64,000 nt of DNA from Triticum aestivum (taxonomy: Eukaryota; Streptophyta; Magnoliopsida; Poales; Poaceae): the NCBI RefSeq assembly GCF_018294505.1, contig NC_057809.1, positions 509,169,914-509,233,913 of the forward strand, read 5' to 3'. The notes beneath the pieces are model-generated. The model was not told the DNA's origin. It was given only the letters and a program-made list of their open reading frames with translations, and did no database searches. Numbering within the stretch: position 1 is the stretch's first letter; every line of letters begins with the position of its first letter. Shown here one piece after another: positions 23,201 through 35,217 of the stretch. Position numbers and translations under genes: made by a program.

Positions 23201-26200
23201 CTTGGTTCCCCACAAGATGATTTTTGTCCCATTATATTTGGTAGACCTTTCTTGAACACTGTCAATGCTAAGATAGATTGCAAGAAAGAAACTGTTAGCA
23301 TAAGTTTTGGGGAGGTGTCTCATGAGTTTAATTTCTCCAAATTCCGTAGACACCCCATGATAAGGAATTGCCTGGTAAAGATGAGTATTGGTCTTGCTTC
23401 TATTGTTGTGCCTCCTACTGATCCTTTAGAACAATATTTGCTTGACCATGAAAATGATATGTTTATGAATGAAAGAAGAGAATTAGATGAGATATTCTTC
23501 GAACAAATGCTTGTTTTGAAACACCATTTGCCTGTTGAAACTCTTGGAGATCCTTTACCACCCAAGAGTAATCCTGTATTCGATCTTAAACAATTGCCTA
23601 ATACTCTGAAATATGCTTATCTTGATGAAAATAAGATATATCCTGTTATTATTAGTGCCAACCTTTCAGAGCATGAAGAAAAGAAATTGTTGAAAACTCT
23701 GAAGAAGCATCGTGCCGCTATTGGATATACTCTGGATGATCTTAAGGGCATTAGTCCCACTCTATATCAGCATAAAATTAGTATGGAGCCTGATGCTAAA
23801 CTAGTTATTGATCACCAGCGATGGTTAAATCCTAAGATGATGGAAGTGGTAAGAAATGAAATATTAAAGCTTCTGGAAGCAGGTATAATATATCCTATTG
23901 CTGATAGTAGATGGGTAAGTCATGTTCATTGTGTCCCAAAGAAGGGAGGTATTACTGTTGTTCCCAATGATAAGAATGAATTGATCCCACAAATAATTGT
24001 TACAGGTTATAGAATGGTAACTGATTTTAGAAAATTAAACAAATCTACTAGGAAAGAACATTACCCTCTACCTTTTATTGGTCAAATGCTAGAAAGACTA
24101 TCCAAACATAGACACTTTTTCTTTCTAGATGGTTATTCTGGTTTTTATCAAATACCTGTGTCATGAGAGGATCTAGAAAATACTACTTTTACTTTCCCTT
24201 TTGGTACTTTTACTTATAGACGTATGCCTTTTGGTTTATGCAATGCACCTGCTACCTTTCAAAGATGTATGACTGCTATATTCTCTCACTTTTGTGAAAA
24301 GATTGTTGAGGTTTTCATGGATGATTTCTCTGTTTATGGAACTTCTTTTGATGATTGCTTAAGCAACCTTGATCGAGTTTTGTAGAGATGTGAAGAAACT
24401 AATCTTGTCTTGAATTGGGAGAAGTGCCACTTTATGGTTAATGAAGGTATTGTCTTGTGGCATGAAATTTCTGAAAGAGGTATTAAAGTGGATAAAGCTA
24501 AAGTTGATGCTATTGAAAAGATGTCGTGTCCTAAAGATATTAAAGGTATAAGAAGTTTCTTTGGTCATGATGGTTTCTATAGGAGATTTATTAAAGACTT
24601 CTCTAAAATTTCTAGGCCTCTCACTAATCTTTTGCAAAAAGATGTTCCATTTGTTTTTTATGATGATTGTGTAGAAGCCTTTGAAATACTTAAGAAAGCC
24701 TTAATTTCTGCACCTATTGTTCAACCACCTGATTGGAACCCGCCCATTGAAATTGTGTGTGATGTTAGTGATTATGTTGTTCGTGTTGTTCTAGGACAAA
24801 GAGTTGATAAGAAATTGAATGTTATTCATTATGCTAGTAAAACTCTAGATAGTGCTCAAAGAAATTATGCTACTACTGAAAAAGAATTTTTAGTAGTTGT
24901 CATTACTTGTGATAAGTTCAGATCTTATATTGTTGATTCCAAAGTAAATGTTCATATAGATCATGCTGCTATTAAATATCTTATGGAAAAGAAAGATGCT
25001 AAGCCTAGACTTATTAGATAGGTTCTCTTTCTATAAGAATTTTATTTGCATATTATTGATAGAAAGGGTGCTGAGAACCCCGTAGGAGATAACTTGTCTA
25101 GGTTATAGAATGTTCTAGATGACCCACTACCTATTGATCATAGCTTTCCCGATGAACAATTAGCGGTCATAAATGCTTCTCGTAGTGCTCCATGGTATGC
25201 TGATTATGCTAATTACATTTTTGCTAAATTTGTACCACCTAGCTTCACATACCAGCAAAAGAAAACGTTTTTCTATGAGTTAAGACATTAATTTTGGGAT
25301 GACCCAGACCTTTATAAAGAAGGAGTAGATGGTGTTATTAGACGTTGCGTACCTGAGCATGAACAAGAGCAGATCCTGCACAAGTGTCACTCTGAGGCCT
25401 ATGGAGGACACCATGCTGGAGATAGAACTACACACAAGGTATTACAATCAGGTTTTTATTGGCCTACTCTTTTCAAGTATGCTCGTAAGTCTGTATTCTC
25501 TTGTGATGAATGTCAAAGAAATGGTAATATTAGTAGACGTTAGGAAATGCCTATGAATTATTCACTTGTTATTAAACCATTTGATGTTTAGGGCTTTGAT
25601 TTTATGGGACCTTTTCCTTCCACCAATGGGTATACATATATTTTAGTTGCTGTTGATTACGTTACTAAGTGGGTAGAAGCTATTCCAACTAGTAGTGCTC
25701 ATCATAACACTTTTATTAAAATGCTTAAAGAAGTTATTTTTTCGAGGATTGGAGTCCCTAGATATTTAATGATTGATGGTGGTTCACATTTTATTCATGG
25801 TGCTTTCCATAAATTGCTTGCTAAACATGATGTTAACCATAGAATTGCATCTCCTTATCATCCTCAGTCTAGTGGTCAAGTAGAATTGAGTAAGAGAGAA
25901 ATAAAGTTGATTTTGCAAAAGATTGTCAATAGATCTAGAAAGAATTGTCCAAGAAACTTGATGATGCATTATGGGCTTATAGAACTGCTTATAAAAACCC
26001 TATGGGTATGTCTCCGTATAAAATGGTTTATGGAAAAGCATGTCACTTACCCCTTGAACTAGAGCATAAAGCTTATTGGGTAATTAAAGAGCTCAACTAT
26101 GATTTCAAACTTGCCAGTGAAAAGAGGTTGTTTGAGATTAGCTCACTTGATGAATGGAGAACCCAAGCCTATGAAAATTCCAAGTTGTTTAAATAAAAAG

Positions 26201-26527
26201 TTAAAAGATGGCATGAAAACGGATACAAAAGCGTGAATTTAATGTAGCTGACCATGTCTTTCTATAAAATTATCGTTTAAGATTTTTGCAGGAAAACTTC
26301 TCTCTAAATGGGAGGGTCCTTATTTTATCGAGGAGGTTTACCGTTCTGGTGCCCACAAAATCAACAACGCCGAAGGCACAAACCCGAAGGTGGTAAACGG
26401 GCAAAGAATCAAACATTATATCTCAGGTACTCCCATAAATGTTGAAACCAATATGATTAATACCATAACACCGGAGGAGTACATAAGGGAGACCTACCAG
26501 AACGTTTCAGACTCTGAAAAGGAATAG
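23201..26527 (+). pseudogene. Athila-1 pol: RT, RNase H, integrase (broken)
   Basis: The frame covers the end of the protease domain, the linker (LDENKIYPVIISANLS), RT with FMDD in [11 protein letters not shown], RNase H ([13 protein letters not shown]), the integrase zinc finger (CDECQRNG), the core (GFDFMGPFP, MIDGGSHFIHG, SSGQVELSKRE) and the C-terminal tail to 26527. At least eight in-frame stops are visible: 24164, 24383, 25019, 25034, near 25106, near 25289, 25541 and near 25589. There is also a frameshift near 25945 and a stop at about 26194. Several are TGG-to-TAG or CAG-to-TAG changes. The RNase H motif DASDYAVG of Athila-2 reads DVSDYVVR here, losing conserved residues. No chromodomain is present, as expected for the Athila lineage. 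Confidence 0.85.
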
Positions 26528-26862
26528 GTATGTGGTACGGTAAGTAAACCGACTCCAAAACTTTTCCAATGGCAATTTTACTCCATTCTGGAATATTAAA
26601 AAAATTAGGAGAATTAAAAGTAGTCTGAAAAGTGCACGAGGAGGTGACAAGCCTTGGGGGCGCGCCCTACCCCCCCCCCCCCTAGGCGTGCCTCCCAGGC
26701 TTGTGTCCACCCTGTGTGCCCTCCGGACTCCGTTTTCTTGCAGTACATTTCTTTTGGTCGGTAAAAATTAATTATATAATCTCCCGAAGGCTTTGACCAT
26801 CGTACCACGGCAAAATCCTTTGTTCTTGTGTTTAGCTAATTTTGCAATAGATTTGGGGCAAG
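26528..26862 (+). other. Athila-1 spacer between pol and ORF3
   Basis: This is non-coding, with a GGGCGCGCCC-like GC-rich palindromic patch and a run of C at about 26672-26682. The same spacer is at 34393-34719 in Athila-2. No coding signal is seen. Confidence 0.6.
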
Positions 26863-27317
26863 ATGTCTTCGCAAGAGTCGGTCGGGGAGAGTCGTGTCTC
26901 TCACGCGGCATAGGACCCAAGGGCCTACAGCGAAGCTGAACCCTTTGGGTGGTCAATGGAGAAAGAGATGGAGGCCGACCTAAAAAGAGTAGATGCCATG
27001 GAGGAAGATCAAGAAGTCACTTCTCGCCCTCAACCTGGATTCATACTGGAGGAACTCCAGAGCTCAGCAATGCTGAATTCTTCATACCTCCTAATGCTAG
27101 ATTTCTCTCTTATGATAACATGAAAAAGAGTGTTGCTTTTTCTCCCACAGCCAGGAAGCATCCATGGGTAATCGGAGCCCTGGCCGTCACAGGAAAGCGC
27201 CGTAAATAAATAATGGATCTCAAACAGCAAGTCAATATGCTTGAGGAAGAAAATAGTTTCCTGAAGGGTATTATTGCCAAGATCATTGCACCATCACCTC
27301 TGAAGAAAGAGATCTAA
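26863..27317 (+). pseudogene. Athila-1 ORF3, small acidic helical protein (broken)
   Basis: The ATG at 26863 starts MSSQESVGES, matching ORF3 of Athila-2 at 34720. The protein is acidic and helical in the middle (EEDQEVTSR, LEELQSSA), followed by FLSYDNMKKSVAF and RKHPWVIGALAV. Beyond a TAA at about 27207 the same frame encodes a leucine-zipper-like coil (LKQQVNMLEEENSFLKGII) to a stop at 27315-27317. This copy is broken by TAG near 26911, a frameshift near 27080 and the TAA. It occupies the position of the env-like gene in Athila elements, yet has no signal peptide or membrane segment. Its function is unknown. Confidence 0.6.
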
Positions 27318-28056
27318 ATACATGGGTATGGGCACTCTCCTTGGCTTGTGCCAAGTTTGGGGGAGATGTCACGGTATCGTATCATCATCACATCTCTACC
27401 TTTATTATTTTTATTAGTTTGATCCTTTTGGTTATATCTCCGTTTAGTAGAATAAAGTTTTAGTACGATCTAGCTTTGAGTTTTGCTTTGTGATCTATCT
27501 ATGTAATTGAGTCCGTGAGTTATATAATAAAGAGTAGTTTCGAGAGGGCTTTGCTTTCTTGATAAGATCTTGAGAAAAAAAGAAAAGAATAAAAGAAGTA
27601 AAATGATTATATAATGATCTTATGGAGCGTGATGACTTCACATATAAAGAGTATGATGAATAAAAATTGTTGGGAGTTGACAAATATAGTTTTGGTCGTT
27701 GATGCAATTAACAGGAAGTAATAAAGAAAGAGATATTTCACATATAAATATATTATCTTGGACATATTTTGTGATTGTGAGCACTCACTAAAATAATACA
27801 TGCTAAAAAGTTGATGTTGGACAAGGAAGCTAACATAATGGGTTATGTTTTCTTATATCCAAATAGAAGTTATATTGTCATGGATCCTCCAACATGTCGA
27901 GCTTGCTTTCCCTCTTATGCTAGCCAAATCTTTTGCACCAAGTAGAGATACTACTTGTGCATCCAAACATCCCTTAAACTAGTTTTGCCATAAGAGTCTA
28001 CTATATCTACCCATGGATTGGGTAAGATCCTTCAAGTAAGTTGTCATCGGCGCAAG
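27318..28056 (+). other. Athila-1 3' non-coding region, interrupted
   Basis: AT-rich sequence without coding signal, matching 35100-35217 plus 36642-37261 of Athila-2. The stretch reading TTTTGGTTATATCT near 27427 is the uninterrupted counterpart of the solo-LTR insertion site in Athila-2. It stops at GCAAG (28052-28056), the presumed target copy of the Athila-2 insertion. Confidence 0.75.
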
Positions 28057-29557
28057 TGATACGTCCATTTTGCATCATGCTTTTATATTGATATTTAATG
28101 CATTATAGGCTGTTATTACACATTATATCACAATACTTATGCCTATCCTCTCTTATTTTACAAGGTTTACATGAAGAGGGAGAATGCTGACGGCTGGAAT
28201 TCTAGGCTGGAAAAGGAGCAAATATTAGAGACCTATTCTGCACAACTCCAAAAGTCCTGAAACTTCACGGAGCATGTTTTTGGAATAAATAAATATTGGG
28301 AGAAGAAAGTACCAGAGGGGGGCCACCAGCCAGCCACAAGCCTGGAGGGCGCGTCCTACCCCCTGGGTGCGCCCCACGACCTTGTGGGCCCCCTGGCAGG
28401 CCTCCGGTGCCCATGTTTGGCTATATGGTGTATTTTACCCTGGAAAAAATCAAGAAGAATCTTTTGGTATGAAGCGCCACCGCCTCGAGGCGGAACATGG
28501 GCAAAACCAATATAGGGCTCCGGCGGAGCTGTTCTGCAGGGGAAACATCCCTCCGAGAGGGGGAAATCATCACCATCGCCATCACCATCGATCCTCTCAT
28601 CGAGAGGGGGTCAATCTCCATCAACATATTCACCAGCACTATCTCCTCTCAAACCCTAGTTCATCTCTTGTATTCGATCTTGGTCCCAAAACCTCAGATT
28701 GGTACCTGTGGGTTGCTAGTTGATTACTCCTTGTAGTTGATGCTAGTTGGTTTATCTGGTGGAAGATTATATTTTCAGATCCGTAATGATAATTAATACT
28801 CCTCTGATTATGATTATGAATATGCTTTGTGGGTAGTTATGTTTGTTCCTGAGGACATGGGAGAAGTCTTGTTATAAGTAATCATGTGAATTTGGTATTC
28901 GTTCGATATTTTGATGAGATGTATGTTGTCTCTCCTCTAGTGGTGTTATGTGAACGTCGACTACATGACACTTCACCATTATTTGGGCCTAGGGGAAATA
29001 AGTAGATGGTGGGTTGCTAGAGTGACAAAAGCTTAAACCCTAGTTTATGCGTTGCTTCGTAAGGGGCTGATTTAGATCCATATGTTTCATGCTATGGTTA
29101 GGTTTACCTTAATTCTTCTTTCATAGTTGCAGATGCTTGCGAGAGGGGTTAATCATAAGTGGGAGGCTTGTCCAAGGAAGGGAAGCACCCAAGCACCGGT
29201 CCACCCACATATCAAATTATCAAAGTAACAAACGCGAATCATATGAGCATGATGAAAACTAGCTTGACAACAATTCCCATGTGTCCTCGGGAGCACTTTG
29301 CTTTATATAAGAGTTTGTCCAGGCTTGTCCTTTGCTACAAAAAGGATTGGGCCACCTTGCTTCACCTTGTTTACTTTTATTACTTGTTACCCATTACAAT
29401 TTACCCTATCACAAAACTACCTGTTACCGATAATTTCAGTGCTTGCAGAGAATACCTTGCTGAAAACCGCTTGTCATTTCCTTCTACTCCTCATTGGGTT
29501 CGACACTCTTACTTATCGAAAGTACTACAATAGATCCCCTATACTTGTGGGTCATCA
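28057..29557 (+). repeat. Athila-2 5' LTR (1501 bp)
   Basis: Starts TGATACGTCC and ends GTGGGTCATCA, followed by the primer site. It includes a GGCGCG-rich patch near 28345-28375. The sequence GCTATATGGTG near 28428 is a possible TATA box. Open frames inside it show no domain. Confidence 0.85.
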
Positions 29558-29568
29558 AGACTCTTTTC

Positions 29569-29586
29569 TGGCACCATTGCCGGGGA
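29569..29586 (+). other. Primer binding site of Athila-2 (tRNA-Asp type)
   Basis: TGGCACCATTGCCGGGGA lies 11 bases inside the LTR. The perfect complement of plant tRNA-Asp would read TGGCGCCGTTGCCGGGGA. Both mismatches are CG to CA, the change left by deamination of methylated cytosine on the other strand. Confidence 0.8.
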
Positions 29587-29663
29587 GTGAAGCGCTTTTG
29601 GTAAGTGGAATTTGGTAAGGAAACATTTATATAGTGTGCTGAAATTTACTGTCACTTGTTACT

Positions 29664-30539
29664 TTGGAAAATAATCCTTTGAGGGGTTTGTTTGGGGTAT
29701 CTTCACGTCGACCAGAAACACAATTAGCTACTCCTCAACCTACTGCACCTACTGAAAATATTTATTATGAAATCCCTTCGGGTGTCATAGAGAAACTGCT
29801 AGCTAATCCTTATGCAGGAGATGGAACATTACATCCCGATATGCACCTAATTTATGTGGATGAAGTTTGTGGATTATTTAAGCTTGCAAGTATGCCCGAG
29901 GATGTTGTCAAGAAGAATGTCTTCCCTTTATCTTTGAAGGGAAAGGCATTGACATGGTATAGGCTATTGGATGATATTGGATCATGGAACTACAACTGAT
30001 TGAAATTGGAATTTCATCAGAAGTTTTATCCTATGCATCTGGTTCATCATGATCGGAATTATATATATAATTTTTGGCCTTGTGAAGGAGAAAGTATCGC
30101 TCAAGCTTGGGGTAGGCTTAAGTCAATGTTATATTCATGCCCCAATCATGAGCTCTCAAGAGAAATTATTATTCAAAAAATTTATACTCGACTTTCTCAT
30201 AATGATCAATTCATGCTTGATACTTCTTGTACTGGTTCCTATATGAAGAAGGATATTGAATTCAAATGGGATTTATTGGAAAGAATTAAATGCAACTCTA
30301 AAGATTGGGATCTCGACGAAGGTAAGGAGTCAAGTATAAACCTTAAGTTTGATTGTGTTAAATCTTTTATGGATACCGATGCTTTTCGTGATTTTAGCAC
30401 TAAATATAGACTTGACTCTGAGATAGTAGTTTCTTTTTGTGAATCTTTTGCTACTCATGTTGACCTCCCTAAGGAGAAGTGGTTTAGATATCATCCTCCC
30501 ATTGAAGTTAAAGTAGTTCAACATATTAAAGTTGAATGA
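29664..30539 (+). pseudogene. Athila-2 gag (broken)
   Basis: Capsid-type protein starting MENNPLRGLF at 29664, with the conserved retrotransposon gag core (GKALTWYRLLDDIGSW, EFHQKFYP, ESIAQAWGRLKSML). A TGG-to-TGA change at 29997-29999 truncates it to 111 residues; the same frame continues to 30539. There is no CCHC knuckle, as is common in Athila gag. The stop at 30537-30539 overlaps the next ATG as ATGA. A one-base deletion in a once continuous gag-pol frame explains this best. Confidence 0.8.
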
Positions 30540-33500
30540 GAAAGTTTTTTTATAATGTTGATCCTATTGTTCCTACTGCTTACATTGAGAAACCACCTTT
30601 TCCTGTTAGAATAAAGGATCATGCTAAAGCTTCAACTATGGTCAACAAAAGTAATATTAGACCACCCAAACCCTCTGAACAAATTAAAGTTAAACCTAGT
30701 ATTGCTATGGTTAAATATCGCTTGGTCGATAATATTGATGGGCATGTTATTTATTTTTGTGATGAAGCTGCTAGAATTGCTATACCCGATATGAAAGATA
30801 AACATAGACCTATTGTTGGCATGCCTATTGTTTCTGTTAAAATAGGAGATCATTGTTATCATGGCTTATGTGATGTGGGTGCTAGTGTGAGTGCAATCCA
30901 TTATACCTTATACAAGGAAATTATGAATGAAATTGCACCTGCTGAGATAAAAGATATTGATGTTAATATTAAGCTTACTAATAGAGATACTATATCACCA
31001 ATTGGGATTGTTAGAGATGTTGAAGTGTTCTGTGGGAAGATAAAATATCCTACTGATTTTCTTGTTCTTGGTTCCCCACAAGATAATTTTTGTCCCATTA
31101 TATTTGGTAGACCTTTCTTGAATAATGTTAATGCTAAGATAGACCATGATAAAGGTATTGTTACTATTGGTTTAGGGGATATGTCTCATGATTTTAATTT
31201 CTATAAATCTCGTAGACAACCCCATGACAAAGAATTTCTTGGTAAGGATGAAATTATTGGTCTTGCTTCTATTGCCGTGCCTCCTGGTGATCCTTTAGAA
31301 CAATATTTGCTAGACCATGAAAATGATATGTTTATGAATGAAAGAAGGGAAATACATGAAGTATTATTTAATCAAGGACCTATTTTGAAACACAATTTGC
31401 TTGTTGAAATCCTTGGAGATCCACCTCCACTCAAGGGTGATCCCGTGTTTGAGCTTAAACCATTACCTGATACTCTGAAATATGCTTATCTTGATGAAAA
31501 TAAGATATATCATGTTATTATTAGTGCTAACCTTTCAAAGCATGAAGAAAAGAAATTATTGAGAACTCTGAAGAAGCACTGTGCCGCTATTGGATATACT
31601 CTTGATGATCTTAAGGGCATTAGTCCCACTCTATGTCAGCACAAAATTAAACTGGAGAAAGATGCTAAACCGGTTGTTGATCATCAATGACGGTTAAATC
31701 CTAAGATGAAAGAAGTGGTAAGAAATGAAATACTAAAGCTTCTGGAGGCAGGTGTGATTTATCCTATTGCTGATAGTCAATGGGTAAGTCATGTTCATTA
31801 TGACCCTATGAAGGGAGGTATTACTGTTGTTCCTAATAATAAGAATGAATTGATTCATCTAAGAATTGTTATAGGTTATAGAATAGTAATTGATTTCCGC
31901 AAATTAAATAAAGCTACTAGAAAAGATCATTACCCCTTACCTTTTATTGATCAAATGCTAGAAAGACTATGCAAACATACTCATTTTTGCTTTCTAGATG
32001 GTTATTCTGGTTTCTCTCAAATACCTGTGTCAAAAGATGATCAAGAGAAAACCACTTGTACTTGCCCTTTCGGTACCTTTGCTTATAGACGTATGCCTTT
32101 TGGTTTATGCAATGCACCTGCTACCTTTCAAAGATGTATGACTGTTATATTCTCTGATTTTTGTGAAAAGATTGTTGAGGTTTTCATGGATGATTTCTCC
32201 GTTTACGGAACTTCTTTTGATGATTGCTTAAGCAACCTTGATCGAGTTTTGCAGAGATGTGAAGAAACTAATCTTGTCTTGAATTGGGAAAAGTGCCACT
32301 TTATGGTTAATGAAGGTATTGTCTTGGGGCATAAAGTTTCTGAAAGAGTTAATGAAGTTGATAAAGCTAAAGTAGATGCTATTGAAAATATGTCATGTCC
32401 TAAAGATATCAAAGGTATAAGAAGTTTCCTTGGTCATGCTGGTTTCTATAGGAGGTTTATTAAAGACTTCTCTAAAATTTCTAGGCCTCTCACTAATCTC
32501 TTACAAAAAGATGTTCCTTTTGTTTTTTATGATGATTGTGTAGAAGCATTTGAAATACTTAAGAAAGCCTTGATTTCTACACCTATTGTTCAGCCATCTG
32601 ATTGGAATTTACCCTTTGAAATTATGTGTGACGCTAGTGATTATGCTGTTGGTGTTGTTCTAGGACAAAGAGTTGATAAGAAATTAAATGTTATTCAATA
32701 TGCTAGTAAAACTCTAGATAGTGCCCAGAGAAATTATGCTGCCACTAAAAAAGAATTTTTAGTAGTTGTATTTGCATGTGATAAGTTCAGACTTTATATT
32801 GTTGATTCCAAAGTAACTGTTCACACTGATCATGCTGCTATTAAATATCTTATGGAAAAGAAAGATGCTAAACCTAGACTTATTAGATGGGTTCTCTTGC
32901 TACAAGAATTTGATTTGCATATTGTTGATACAAAGGGAGCTGAGAACCCTGTTGCAGACAACTTGTCTAGGTTAGAGAATGTTCTTGATGACCCACTACC
33001 TATTGATGATAGCTTTCCTGATGAACAATCAAATGTCATAAATGCCTCTGATAACACTCCATGGTATGTTTATTATGCTAATTATATTATTGCTAAATTT
33101 ATACCACCTAGTTTCACATACCAGCAAAAGAAAAGGTTTTTCTATGATTGGCATTACTTCTGGGATGACCCACACCTTTATAAAGAAGGAGTAGATAGTG
33201 TTATTAGACGTTGTGTACCTTAGCATGAACAGGAACAGATCCTATGCAAGTGCCACTTCGAGTCTTACGAAGGACACCACGCTGGAGATAGAACTACACA
33301 TAAGGTACTGCGATCTGGGTTCTATTGGCCCACTCTCTTTAAAGATGCTTGTAAGTTTGTCTTGTCTTGTGATCAATGTCAAAGAATTGGTGATATTAGT
33401 AAACATCAGGAAATGCCTATGAACTATTCACTTGTTATTGAACCATTTGATGTTTGGGGCTTTGATTATATGGGACCTTTTCCTTCCTCTAATGGGTATA

Positions 33501-34392
33501 CACATATATTAGTTGTTGTTGATTACGTTACTAAGTGGGTAGAAGCTATTTCAACTAGTAGTGTTGATCATAACACTTCTATTAAGATGCTTAAAGAAGT
33601 TATTTTTTCGAGGTTTGGAGTCCCTAGATATTTAATGACTGATGGTGGTTCATATTTTATTCATGGTGCTTTCCGTAAAATGCTTGCTAAATATGATGTT
33701 AACCATAGAATTGCATCTCCATATCATCCTTAGTCCAGTGATCAAGTAGAATTGAGTAATAGAGAGATTAAATTAATTTTGCAAAAGATTGTTAATAGAT
33801 CTAGAAAGAATTGGTCTAAGAAACTTGATGATGCATTGTGGGTCTAGAACTGCTTATAAGAACCCTATGGTATGTCTCCGTATAAAATGGTTTATGGAAA
33901 AGCATGTCACTTACCTCTTGAACTAGAACATAAGGCATATTGGGCTATTAAAGAGCTCAGCTATGATTTCAAACTTGCCGGTGAGAAGAGGTTATTTGAC
34001 ATTAGCTCGCTTGATGAATGGAGACCCAAACCTATGAGAATGCCAAGTTGTTTAAAGAAAACGTTAAAAGATGGCATGATAGAAGGATACAAAAGCGTGA
34101 GTTTAATATAGGTGATTATGTTTTGCTATACAACTCTCGTTTAAGATTTTTTGCAGGAAAGATTCTCTCCAAATGGGAAGGTCCTTATATTATCAAGAAG
34201 GTCTATCGTTCTGGTGCCATAAAAATCAACAATGCCGAAGGCACAAATCCGAAGGTGGTAAACGGTCAAAGAATCAAACATTATATCTCAGGTACTCCCA
34301 TAAATGTTGAGACCAATATAATTAATACCGTAACACCGGAGGAGTACATAAGGGACACTTTCGAGAACGTTTCAGACTCCGAAAAGGAATAG
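30536..34392 (+). pseudogene. Athila-2 pro-pol: protease, RT, RNase H, integrase (broken)
   Basis: Single frame from 30536 with the protease motif LCDVGASVSAI, RT ([14 protein letters not shown] within [11 protein letters not shown]), RNase H ([19 protein letters not shown]), the integrase zinc finger (HH...CDQCQRIG), the DDE core ([29 protein letters not shown]) and a C-terminal domain (GKILSKWEGPYIIKKVY). Lesions: TGA at 31688 (probable CGA), TAG at 33221, TAG at 33731 between the second and third catalytic residues, compensating small deletions near 33842-33870 that leave two local stops, and a frameshift near 34025. No chromodomain follows. The catalytic residues themselves look intact, so most of the damage is nonsense and frameshift. 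Confidence 0.87.
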
Positions 34393-34719
34393 GTATGTGG
34401 TACGGTAAGTAAACCGACTCCAAAACGTTTCTAATGATAAATTTTCTCCATTTTGGAATATTTAAAAATTAGGAAAATTAAAAGTAGTCTGAAAGAGACA
34501 CGAGGCGTCCACAAGGGTGGAGGGCGCGTCCTACCCCCCTGGGCGCGCGCCCCGACCTGGTGGCCACCTCGTGTGCCCTCTGGACTCCGTTTTCTTGCAC
34601 GATACTTCTTTTGGTCGGTAAAAATTCAATATATAATCTCCCGAAGGTTTTGACCATCGTACCACGACAAAATCCTCTATTTTCATTTTGAGTTGTTCCC
34701 GCGGCAGATTTAGAGCAAG

Positions 34720-35199
34720 ATGTCTTCGCAAGAGTCGATCGGGGAGAGTTGGGTATCTCACCCGGCACCAGGCCCAAGAGCATACAATGATGCTAACCAC
34801 TTTGGGGTAGCTACGGAGGAAGAGATGGAGGTTGACTTGAAAAGAGTGGATGCCATGGAGGAGGATCAAGAAGTTACCTCTCGCCTTCAAACCAGATTCA
34901 TGCTGGAGGAACTTCAGAGCTCAGCAATACTAAATTTGGTTATTCCTCCCAATGCTAGATTTCTCTCTTATGAAAATATGAAAAAGAGTGTTGCTTTTTC
35001 TCCAGCGGCAAGGAAACATCCATGGGTGGACGGAGCTCTAGCCGTCACGGGGAATCGTCTCCAAGAATATCACATCACCACCCCCGAAGAAAGAAATCTA
35101 AATACATGGGTATGGGCACTCCCCTTGGCAACTGCCAATCTTGGGGGAGTGCCCCGATATAGTAACACCATCACATCTTTATCTTTATCATTTTCCTAG
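34720..35199 (+). CDS. Athila-2 ORF3, uncharacterised
   Basis: An open 159-residue frame starts MSSQESIGES at 34720, about 330 bp after pol. Residues 30-75 are acidic and helical (EEEMEVDLKR, MEEDQEVTSRL), then FLSYENMKKSVAFSP and RKHPWVDGALAVTG. Compared with Athila-1 it lacks the leucine-zipper segment: after GALAVTG it reads a different short stretch, and the last ~50 residues come from what is non-coding in the other copy. It is probably truncated by an internal deletion. It sits where Athila elements carry an env-like ORF but shows no signal peptide, membrane helix or glycoprotein feature. The role is unknown. The ATG is supported by the matching start in Athila-1. Confidence 0.55.
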   Translation: MSSQESIGESWVSHPAPGPRAYNDANHFGVATEEEMEVDLKRVDAMEEDQEVTSRLQTRFMLEELQSSAILNLVIPPNARFLSYENMKKSVAFSPAARKHPWVDGALAVTGNRLQEYHITTPEERNLNTWVWALPLATANLGGVPRYSNTITSLSLSFS

Positions 35200-35217
35200 T
35201 TCGATCCTTTTGGTTAT

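Larger units (their letters stand above)
23201..28056 (+). mobile_element. Athila-1: Athila-lineage gypsy element, 5' part missing in window
   Basis: The sequence starts inside the protease region at 23201, exactly where the LTR of G ends. It continues through RT, RNase H, integrase, ORF3 and the 3' non-coding region, and stops at 28056 where the LTR of Athila-2 starts. It matches Athila-2 throughout (31073 onward, 34720 onward, 36642-37261). Both breaks are clean, so its missing ends are expected beyond the window: the 5' part left of G and the 3' end right of Athila-2. This makes it the outermost and oldest layer of the window. It carries many more stops than Athila-2. Confidence 0.8.

Noticed and set aside
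28345..28400. GGCGCG-rich palindromic patches (also near 26650, 34525 and 36360) as possible regulatory islands
   Set aside because: They recur in both LTR and internal spacer of these elements with variable sequence; I see no consistent structure or link to a start site.
30536..30539. ATGA overlap of gag stop and pol start in Athila-2 as a possible coupled-translation signal
   Set aside because: A one-base loss in a once continuous gag-pol frame explains it; a single copy with other lesions gives no support for recoding.
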